From Pseudolabrys sp. (GTDB taxonomy: Bacteria; Pseudomonadota; Alphaproteobacteria; Rhizobiales; Xanthobacteraceae), in the NCBI GenBank assembly GCA_026125925.1, contig JAHCKF010000063.1:1-11978 (forward strand): a stretch of DNA of 11,978 bases. Reading direction: 5' to 3'. The translations under genes and the position numbers were made by a program. The notes beneath the pieces are model-generated. The model searched no databases. It was not told the origin of the DNA and saw only the letters and a list, made by a program, of their open reading frames with translations. Positions 6,397 to 11,978 of this stretch are shown here, piece by piece; position 1 is the first letter of the stretch, and every line of letters begins with the position of its first letter.

Positions 6397-8139
6397 TTGA
6401 GAGGCATTATCGCAACGCTTGCCACCGTGTGGCGCATCGCCAGTCCCTACTTCTGGTCCGAGGACCGCTGGCCCGGGCGCATCCTGCTCGCCGCGGTCAT
6501 CGCCATCGAACTGACGATCGTCGGCATCACGGTGCTGCTGAATTCGTGGAACGCCAATTTTTATAATGCGCTGCAAAACAAAGACTGGAACGCCTTCGTC
6601 TACCAGCTCGGCTATTTCACCATCCTGGCGGCGGCTTTTGTCGGTCTCGCCGTGTACCAGCTCTACCTCAACCAGTGGCTCCAGATCCGCTGGCGGCGCT
6701 GGCTGACCCGGCGTTACCTCGACGAATGGCTGGCCGGCGCTAATCACTACCGCATGCAGTTGTCCGGCGAGGCGGCCGACAACCCCGACCAGCGCATCGC
6801 CGAAGACGTCACCTCGTTCGTCTCCAGTACCTTGTCGATCAGCATCCAGTTGCTCAGCTCGCTGGTCACCTTGGTGTCGTTCATGGTCATCCTGTGGAAT
6901 CTGTCGGCGGCGGCGCCGCTGCATCTCTTCGGCATCAGCTACAACATCCCCGGCTACCTCTTGTGGGCGGCGCTGATCTACGCCGTTATCGGCACGGCGT
7001 TGACGCATCTGATCGGCCGGCCGCTGATCGCATTGAACTTCCAGCAGCAGCGTTACGAAGCGGATTTCCGTTTCAACCTCGTGCGCGTGCGCGAGAACGC
7101 CGAGCAGATCGCCCTGCTCGAGGGCGAGGCGGCCGAGCGCGACCGCCTGCTGATGCGGTTCGGCAATGTGGTGTCGAACTGGCTGGCCATCATGTCGCGC
7201 CAGAAGAAGCTGACCTTCTTCACCGCCACCTATTCACAGGCGGCCGTGGTGTTTCCCTTCATCATGGTCAGCCCGGCCTATTTCGCCGGCGCCATGCAAC
7301 TCGGCGGCCTGATGCAAACCGCCAACGCGTTCGGCCGCGTCCAGGACGCGCTGTCGATCTTCGTCACATTGTACCGCAGCCTCGCCGACTGGCGGGCGGT
7401 CATCGAGCGTCTCGACGGCTTCGACCGCTCGGTCATGAGCGCCCAGGTCCTCGCGGTGACGCCTCCGGTCGTCGAGGTGACGCCAGGCGACGGCAGCGCC
7501 GTCACCATCAAGGACCTGGCGGTGAAGCTGCCGAACGGCGCTCCATTGGTCACGGCCCGCGACCTCACCATCGGCGCCGGCGAGCATGTGCTGGTCACCG
7601 GGCCGTCGGGCTCCGGCAAATCGACCTTCTTCCGGGCGCTGGCGGGCATCTGGCCGTTCGGCTCCGGCACCGTCCATGTGCCCAAGGGCGCCAAGGTGAT
7701 GATGTTGCCGCAGCGGCCCTACTTCCCGATCGCGCCGCTCGCGGCCGCGGTCGCTTACCCGCTCGAGCCGGACAGCGCCGACAACGCCAGAATCGGCGAC
7801 CTGATCGCCGCGGCCGGTCTGCCGGCGCTGGTGCCCCGGCTCGAGGAAGAAGCGCACTGGAACCGCATGCTGTCGCTCGGCGAGCAGCAGCGCCTCGGCA
7901 TCGCCCGCGCTTTGCTGCTGAAGCCGGACTATCTGTTCCTCGACGAGGCCACCGCCTCGCTCGATGAAGCGGCCGAGGCCAATGTCTACCGCCTGCTGCA
8001 GGAGCGGCTGCCCGGCACGACCATCGTCTCGATCGGCCACCGCTCGACGCTGGCGGCGTTCCACCGCCGCCAGCTCCACGTCGAACGCGACGCCGAGGGG
8101 AGCCGACTCCGCGAAGGCACCCTGGCCGCAGCGGAGTAA
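6397..8139 (+). CDS. ABC half-transporter, SbmA/BacA-YddA (ABCD-like) family
   Basis: A 580-residue permease-ATPase fusion. The N-terminal half is an ABC_membrane_2/SbmA-BacA-type domain with hydrophobic segments near 28-50, 70-92, 146-168, 184-206 and 281-300. It contains the EAA-like stretch YEADFRFNLVRVRENAEQIA at 220-239, shared with peroxisomal ABCD proteins. The nucleotide-binding domain has Walker A GPSGSGKST (402-410, Lys408), Q-loop Gln439 in MLPQRPYFP, signature LSLGEQQRLG (492-501), Walker B YLFLDE (512-517) and H-loop His548. All catalytic residues are present; LSLGE replaces LSGGQ, as is usual in this family. It should work as a homodimer in the inner membrane. Relatives import peptides or cobalamin (Rv1819c) or carry fatty acyl-CoA; the substrate here is unknown. 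It starts at TTG 6397, stands alone, and ends before a terminator. Confidence 0.93.
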   Translation: MRGIIATLATVWRIASPYFWSEDRWPGRILLAAVIAIELTIVGITVLLNSWNANFYNALQNKDWNAFVYQLGYFTILAAAFVGLAVYQLYLNQWLQIRWRRWLTRRYLDEWLAGANHYRMQLSGEAADNPDQRIAEDVTSFVSSTLSISIQLLSSLVTLVSFMVILWNLSAAAPLHLFGISYNIPGYLLWAALIYAVIGTALTHLIGRPLIALNFQQQRYEADFRFNLVRVRENAEQIALLEGEAAERDRLLMRFGNVVSNWLAIMSRQKKLTFFTATYSQAAVVFPFIMVSPAYFAGAMQLGGLMQTANAFGRVQDALSIFVTLYRSLADWRAVIERLDGFDRSVMSAQVLAVTPPVVEVTPGDGSAVTIKDLAVKLPNGAPLVTARDLTIGAGEHVLVTGPSGSGKSTFFRALAGIWPFGSGTVHVPKGAKVMMLPQRPYFPIAPLAAAVAYPLEPDSADNARIGDLIAAAGLPALVPRLEEEAHWNRMLSLGEQQRLGIARALLLKPDYLFLDEATASLDEAAEANVYRLLQERLPGTTIVSIGHRSTLAAFHRRQLHVERDAEGSRLREGTLAAAE

Positions 8140-8166
8140 GGCATCGGGTACACCGGGACGAACAAA

Positions 8167-8197
8167 AAAACGGCGGTCCTTGCGGGACCGCCGTTTT
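8167..8197. terminator. Bidirectional rho-independent terminator
   Basis: A perfect 13-bp inverted repeat: arms AAAACGGCGGTCC (8167-8179) and its complement (8185-8197), with loop TTGCG. An A-run precedes it and TTTT follows it, so both strands encode a GC stem with a U-rich tail. It lies 27 bases after the ABC transporter stop and 32 bases from the stop of the convergent porin gene, so it should end both transcripts. Confidence 0.9.
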
Positions 8198-8229
8198 CGT
8201 TTGGCCGGTGAAGGCCTTTACAGTTCGGC

Positions 8230-9159
8230 TTACTTGAGGGCCGAGAGCGTGGTGTCGAACTTGAGCGACGCGATGAACGTGTCGTTGCACCAGCGGTTCG
8301 ACGCATTCGGCGAGTTCGTGGCGAGGAACGCCGCGCAGTCGTCGGAGCTCTGATCGGTGCCGTGGTAGCGCAGATCGAGGGTAAGCGCCTTGTAGGTGAA
8401 GCCGATACCGATGTTGTAGTAGGTGTAATCCGGGTCGATGCCGGCGCCGAGCGGCGCACCCACCGGGCCCGCACCAGCAGCCACGAACTGGCCGCCGTCG
8501 ATCCACCAGTGACCGAGTTCGCCGCTGATGAACGAACCGATGCCGTTATACGTCCACGGCGTCGTCCACTTGGCGACGAACGACGCGTAGGTCGCGCCGA
8601 CATTGCCGCCGCCGACGCCGGCCGTGGCGAAGGTCTCGCTGTAGTTCAGCAGGTCCGGCGTATAGAACACGTTGGCGCCGATCGACAGGGCCGGCGTGAT
8701 GGCGTAACCGAACTTGCCGTAGATTTCGTAGAAATCGCTGTCGCTGGTGAAGCCGTTGAAGGTTTCCTGCGGGTAGTAGTAGTAGATGAGACCGAGGTCG
8801 ACCGAGAAGGCGCCGAAGGTGTTGCGCCAGCCGCCGTACAGGTCGACTTCGGCGGACGGATCGGTGAAGCCGAGATTGGTCGGCCAGCTGATGCCATAGG
8901 CCGCGATGCCGGCGTAGAGCGTACCGAAGCCGATCGAGAGCTGCGGCTCGAAATAGGCGCCGCCCGACCAGCCGCGGTTCGACTGCGAGACGCCGCGGAA
9001 ATTGTAGTCCGACATGACGACGCCGCCGATGGCGATGTCGAAGATGCTCGGCGCCGGGGCCGGGGCGACCTTCGCGGCCTTCACCGGCATGTCCGCGGCA
9101 AACGCGGGCGCAGCGGACAAAGCGACCGCGGCGAGAGCTGACAACAAAACCTTCTTCAT
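8230..9159 (-). CDS. TorF/Gcw_chp family putative porin
   Basis: A 309-residue outer-membrane beta-barrel protein. A Sec signal MKKVLLSALAAVALSAAPAFA is followed by cleavage AFA/ADM at 21/22 and a short Ala/Pro linker (PVKAAKVAPAPAPS). The diagnostic Gcw_chp opening then follows: GGVVMSDYNFRGVSQSNRGW. The body alternates aromatic and polar residues in strands (GTLYAGIAAYGISWP, VDLGLIYYYYPQ, YEIYGKFGY, SFISGELGHWW, YYNIGIGFTYKALTLDLRYHG). Two cysteines near the end (275 and 291) may form a disulfide. The ATG at 9159 is chosen because the signal peptide starts there and AGGG lies 4 bases upstream; an in-frame ATG at 9192 adds 11 polar residues that would weaken the signal. The family is described as porin-like, but solute and pore function are not established. 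It is monocistronic by context. Confidence 0.9.
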   Translation of the reverse strand: MKKVLLSALAAVALSAAPAFAADMPVKAAKVAPAPAPSIFDIAIGGVVMSDYNFRGVSQSNRGWSGGAYFEPQLSIGFGTLYAGIAAYGISWPTNLGFTDPSAEVDLYGGWRNTFGAFSVDLGLIYYYYPQETFNGFTSDSDFYEIYGKFGYAITPALSIGANVFYTPDLLNYSETFATAGVGGGNVGATYASFVAKWTTPWTYNGIGSFISGELGHWWIDGGQFVAAGAGPVGAPLGAGIDPDYTYYNIGIGFTYKALTLDLRYHGTDQSSDDCAAFLATNSPNASNRWCNDTFIASLKFDTTLSALK

Positions 9160-9597
9160 AGGACCCTGCCCCTTTGCATTCGATCGACGCAACGCCGATC
9201 CACCAGCACCGCCCCTTTGCGCTGTCAGCAGGCCATACCCCCGGCCGGTGCTGTTTATACGTCTGACGCAATGAGGCGTGCGTTGGGATTATTTTTCGTC
9301 TGGAGTCATGCAAATCGGCAAGGCGAAAACGTTGGCAGTTGCTGCCTTATTAGGCGAACCGGCCTGCTTTCCAGAGCTTCCCAAGAGAATCAAAAGCGCC
9401 TGTTGCGCCGATGTCACATTTTTGAAATAGCGCCCGGCGCCATCCGCGGCCCATGTTTATGGGGCCTATCGCCATCGTGATAACCGCATCCTTAAGCCGG
9501 CCAGGAGACCGGAGGTTCGGTTACCGGTATAAACAAAAAATAAAAAGGCCGGCCCGTTGCGCACGGGCCGGCCCGGTATCCCGACTGGGAAGAGTGA
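9160..9597. other. 438-base intergenic stretch: porin leader and reductase terminator
   Basis: No convincing gene lies here; open frames in it lack ribosome sites and family-like sequence. The right end (9535-9573) is the terminator of the reductase gene. The left end is the porin 5' region: on the minus strand TATAAA at 9254-9259 could be a -10 box about 95 bases before the ATG, but no good -35 stands upstream of it. A ribosome site AGGG is at 9164-9167. An imperfect hairpin, GGCCCAT-GTTT-ATGGGGCC, occupies 9448-9466. Base composition here is more AT-rich than in the genes, consistent with a regulatory region for an abundant outer-membrane protein. Confidence 0.5.
9535..9573 (-). terminator. 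Rho-independent terminator of the reductase-like gene
   Basis: On the minus strand an 11-bp perfect GC stem (arms 9547-9557 and 9563-9573, 5-base loop) is followed directly by TTTTTATTTTTTGTTT. It lies 25 bases after the stop of the gene ending at 9598. Stem strength and the U-tract make this a textbook intrinsic terminator. Confidence 0.92.
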
Positions 9598-10662
9598 CTA
9601 CGCCGCCTTCTTGCGGTTGGCGGCGAGAAGCTCGTCAACCAGGGCAACCCCGGCATCAATGACAGGATGGCTGAGGCCCTTCTGCTTGGCGATGAGCTGG
9701 ACCAGCTTGTCGGCCCGTTCGATGTTCGGCGCGCCGTTATAGAGCGCGCGCGCCGCCGAGGCCGGACGCGACAGGCTCTCGGCCGCGGCGGCGTATTTCT
9801 CGAACGGCACCAGGTCCGACGGCGAAGCGCCGAGCTTGACGCACAGGTCGAACACGAAGTTGTAGACCGACCGCGATTCCTCGATGTTGGTATGGACCGC
9901 CTCCTTGGCGGTGCGCATGCCGTCCTTGGTGATGCAGCGGTAATTGCCGGCCAGCAGCATCGACCACTTGGCGAGCGGCACGAAGATCGAATCGTAGACC
10001 CTCAGCTTCACCGGCAGCTCGATCTTGCCCTCCGGCGCATCGAAGCGCGCCGCCTCGACATCCTTCTCGAGCTGGCGAATCAGCGCGGTGTCCTTGTCGT
10101 CCTCGAAGCGCGCGCATTTGAAGTTGGTCGGCAGCGTCACCAGGAGTTCGTTGGCCTTGCCGTCGGGCGGACGGATCGCCTGCGGGTCGGGGCTGTTGAG
10201 CGTGATCTTCTTCGGATCGACCGAGTCCCACACCGAGGCGTCTGTGTAGGCCGCCTTCAGCGGCTCGTAGTCGAGGCCGGGGATGCGCTTGATGTAGGGC
10301 AGCGGCGGCATGTTCATGATCGACATGCACGGCTTCTTCGACTTGCCGACGGCATCGAGCAACTGCCGCACGCCTTCGGAGCGATATTGCGGTTCCTGCA
10401 TGCACAGGCCGATGAGGTCGTAATCGCCCGGGTTGACCCCGGTCGCCGGCCCGGCGGTCACCTTGCCGGGCAGCTTGCGCGACTCCAGCAGCACCGGCTC
10501 GGCGCGGCCGCGCACCGGCAGCTTCACCTTGAAGCCCTCGGCATTGATCAGGTCGGCTTCGGCCGGCAGACAGACAAGATGGATGGAATGCCCGCCGAAC
10601 AACAGCTTGGAGGCCAACAGCGACCCATAAGATGCGCCCATGAGTAGAATTTTGTGCGGCAT
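9598..10662 (-). CDS. Ketopantoate reductase (ApbA/PanE)-like protein
   Basis: A 354-residue cytoplasmic protein with the PanE two-domain layout. An N-terminal beta-alpha-beta dinucleotide fold starts KILLMGASYGSLLASKLL. The helical C-terminal domain has AKWSMLLAGNYRCIT, where Lys232 aligns with the catalytic Lys of PanE (KW-x-K-L-type segment). ESLSRPASAARALYNGAP (295-312) corresponds to the PanE S-x-x-x-D-...-RP-x-E-...-NG segment. The classic GxGxxG loop is changed to G9-A-S11-Y-G-S14, and the PanE glutamate in the RP-x-E segment is not obvious. The protein is about 50 residues longer than E. coli PanE. Both facts argue against calling it a true pantothenate enzyme. The ATG at 10662 has a GGGAG site 9 bases upstream. 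It is probably monocistronic. The PanE superfamily is secure; reaction and substrate are open. Confidence 0.85.
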   Translation of the reverse strand: MPHKILLMGASYGSLLASKLLFGGHSIHLVCLPAEADLINAEGFKVKLPVRGRAEPVLLESRKLPGKVTAGPATGVNPGDYDLIGLCMQEPQYRSEGVRQLLDAVGKSKKPCMSIMNMPPLPYIKRIPGLDYEPLKAAYTDASVWDSVDPKKITLNSPDPQAIRPPDGKANELLVTLPTNFKCARFEDDKDTALIRQLEKDVEAARFDAPEGKIELPVKLRVYDSIFVPLAKWSMLLAGNYRCITKDGMRTAKEAVHTNIEESRSVYNFVFDLCVKLGASPSDLVPFEKYAAAAESLSRPASAARALYNGAPNIERADKLVQLIAKQKGLSHPVIDAGVALVDELLAANRKKAA

Positions 10663-10796
10663 GGATTGGCTCTCCCTCTCGCTTTTTTGGACGGTGCCGT
10701 TTCTGAATGCCGGCCCGCAGGCCGCGAAAGGGGCAATCTAGGCGGCATGCCACATCGATGCAATCGGCGGGGCCGCGGGCCCGCGTCCGTTGCAGC

Positions 10797-11825
10797 TCAG
10801 GATTGCTCGGTTTCCGCCGCAGCCAGATCCGGCGCCCGCCGCGGCAGGCCGGGGATCATCGCCAGCAACGCCATGATGGCGCGGCCGAACGGCGCGATGA
10901 ACTCGCCGGTGATGGTGTGGGCATTCGCCTGCGCCGGTTCGACGCCGAAGGTGAGCTTTTCGGGCGTCTTCGACGGAAGGTGCAGGGTTCCGAACAGCCA
11001 GTCCCAGATCGCCAGACAACTGCCGAGGTTCTTGTTGAAGTGGATCGGATTGGCCGAGTGATGCACCTGATGATGCGCCGGGCTGAGGAAGATGCGGCCG
11101 AGCAGGCCGCGGAACGCGATCCACATGTGCGTGTGCTGGAGATGCACATAGGCATGAACGAACACGACGAGGATGATGTTGCTGCCCGACAGCGCGTATT
11201 GGTAGGTCGTGTCGCCGAACATATAAGCGCCGACGCCATTGGTGACCGCGGCGACGATGGCCAGGATGTTGCCGAACACATAGGTGTCGAGCGGATGCAT
11301 GCGGAACACCGTCAGCGGCGTCAGCACTTCCGCGGTGTGATGCACCTTGTGCACCTCCCACAGGAACGGCACCCGGTGCTTGAGGTAGTGATCGACCCAG
11401 TAGCCGAACTCGTAGGCAAGAAACAGCATCACGGTGATAACCGATCGTGATGCCCATTCCGGCCAGGTCGAGGGCGCCGGTTTGCCGAACAGCGCAATCA
11501 GGCCGTTCAGCACGCCATTGGTCAGGAACTGATACGAAATCGCGACGAAGCTGACGATGGCGCCGAACACGAAGATGTTGAACAGGAAGTAGCCGATATC
11601 GGCGACGGTCGAGGGGCTGCGCAGGATGCGGCGCGGGAACAAGGCGCGCGCCAGCGCCCGCAGCCGAAGCCGCCGGCCACGGCGCAGCCGCTGCCAGACG
11701 ACGAACGCGACGGCCACGGCCAGGGCGCAGAGCAGCGAGTTGATCGAGAAATCCGAGCCGACCCTGAAGAAGACATTCAAAAGGTGGTCGAAATTGCGCG
11801 TCAGCGCGGCCCACAGGAACTCCAA
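10797..11825 (-). CDS. Sterol desaturase / fatty acid hydroxylase family membrane protein
   Basis: A 342-residue integral membrane di-iron oxygenase of the fatty acid hydroxylase superfamily, which hydroxylates or desaturates lipids at the membrane. The histidine clusters are clear: HYLKH at 146-150, HKVHH at 159-163, His177 in RMHPLD, HAYVHLQHTH at 224-233, and HHQVHH at 251-256. Hydrophobic helices lie near 25-45, 75-100 and 128-143, with two more between the histidine clusters. The TTG at 11825 is chosen because GAGGA lies 7 bases upstream and the next residues, LEFLWAALTRNFDHLL, look like genuine protein. The in-frame ATG at 11963 would add 46 Arg/Pro/Lys-rich residues unlike the family. 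It is followed by the reductase-like gene 134 bases downstream on the same strand. The lipid substrate (fatty acid, hopanoid, carotenoid or other) cannot be told. Confidence 0.9.
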   Translation of the reverse strand: MEFLWAALTRNFDHLLNVFFRVGSDFSINSLLCALAVAVAFVVWQRLRRGRRLRLRALARALFPRRILRSPSTVADIGYFLFNIFVFGAIVSFVAISYQFLTNGVLNGLIALFGKPAPSTWPEWASRSVITVMLFLAYEFGYWVDHYLKHRVPFLWEVHKVHHTAEVLTPLTVFRMHPLDTYVFGNILAIVAAVTNGVGAYMFGDTTYQYALSGSNIILVVFVHAYVHLQHTHMWIAFRGLLGRIFLSPAHHQVHHSANPIHFNKNLGSCLAIWDWLFGTLHLPSKTPEKLTFGVEPAQANAHTITGEFIAPFGRAIMALLAMIPGLPRRAPDLAAAETEQS

Positions 11826-11832
11826 GAGCCCA

Positions 11833-11837
11833 TCCTC
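11833..11837 (-). promoter_or_regulatory. Ribosome binding site supporting a TTG start
   Basis: GAGGA on the minus strand, 7 bases before the TTG at 11825. It is the reason for preferring this start of the desaturase-family gene. An ATG formed within GAGGATGG is out of frame and meets a stop about ten codons later. Confidence 0.55.
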
Positions 11838-11927
11838 GCCTCGTTTCCGGACGCGCAATCCTAGCGGGGCCTTGGTAATGATTTGCTTACAAGGAAGGGC
11901 CGATTTTTTGGCGTCCCGGGGAAACGC

Positions 11928-11959
11928 GACGGGCGGCCGCCGGCTGGCGACCGCCCGTC
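11928..11959. repeat. GC-rich inverted repeat near window end
   Basis: GACGGGCGG (11928-11936) and CCGCCCGTC (11951-11959) are perfect 9-bp complements around a 14-base loop. It lies upstream of the desaturase-family gene. It could be the terminator of a minus-strand gene outside the window, but no proper U-tract follows on either strand, so its role is uncertain. Confidence 0.4.
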
Positions 11960-11978
11960 TCAAGGCTCGTAACGGCGA

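Noticed and set aside
7234..8079. Minus-strand open frame of 281 codons opposite the ABC transporter ATPase domain
   Set aside because: The plus strand carries every ATPase motif here; the antisense frame is a composition artefact.
9217..9480. Plus-strand open frame of 87 codons in the intergenic stretch upstream of the porin gene
   Set aside because: No ribosome site, low-complexity unfamiliar protein, and it crosses the likely porin promoter region.
10774..10785. 12-bp palindrome CGCGGGCCCGCG between the desaturase and reductase-like genes
   Set aside because: With no loop it cannot act as a hairpin terminator, it has no T-tract, and such palindromes are expected in GC-rich DNA. Left as unexplained.
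1..11978. Possible CRISPR array, tRNA, insertion sequence, prophage or defence island
   Set aside because: No spaced direct repeats, no cloverleaf-like sequence, no transposase or integrase motifs and no flanking duplications were seen. All identified genes are ordinary transport, envelope or metabolic families.

Overview
The window is a GC-rich stretch of bacterial chromosome. Protein content points to an alphaproteobacterium of the order Hyphomicrobiales (Bradyrhizobium / Rhodopseudomonas / Pseudolabrys-like). The evidence is an outer-membrane protein whose mature N-terminus reads ADMPVKAAK, a tripartite TRAP transporter with a Tat-type binding protein, a Tat-type dienelactone hydrolase, and frequent GTG/TTG starts. 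The genus is inference. No tRNA, rRNA, CRISPR array, insertion sequence or phage gene is visible. The region looks like ordinary chromosome carrying transport and small-molecule metabolism.

Layout. At 1-295 (minus) is the start of a small secreted protein cut by the window edge. Divergent from it are a Tat-targeted dienelactone hydrolase-family protein (476-1360, plus) and a 63-residue two-helix membrane protein (1444-1635, plus). Convergent with these is a minus-strand operon read dctP (6128-4995), dctQ (4919-4314), dctM (4317-2992), amidase (2963-1632). The two permease genes overlap by 4 bases, the amidase follows dctM after 28 bases, and an 11-bp GC hairpin lies between dctP and dctQ. The simplest reading is an uptake system for an organic acid or amide, with an amidase acting on the substrate or a related compound in the cytoplasm. 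The ligand cannot be read from the sequence.

A 268-base divergent regulatory region (6129-6396) holds several CCAAGG-type half sites and short palindromes next to dctP, and a perfect TTGACA box next to a plus-strand ABC exporter-type half-transporter of the SbmA/BacA-YddA (ABCD-like) family (6397-8139, TTG start). That gene ends at a strong bidirectional terminator (8167-8197) shared with a convergent TorF/Gcw_chp-type outer-membrane protein (8230-9159, minus). After a 438-base intergenic stretch come a ketopantoate reductase-like protein with an unusual nucleotide-binding loop (9598-10662, minus, strong terminator at its 3' end) and a membrane sterol desaturase / fatty acid hydroxylase-family protein (10797-11825, minus, probable TTG start).

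Nothing here amounts to a clearly new biological system. The points most worth a second look are the TRAP-amidase operon with its internal hairpin, the CCAAGG half-site cluster upstream of it, the degenerate Rossmann motif in the reductase-like protein, and the exported cysteine hydrolase.
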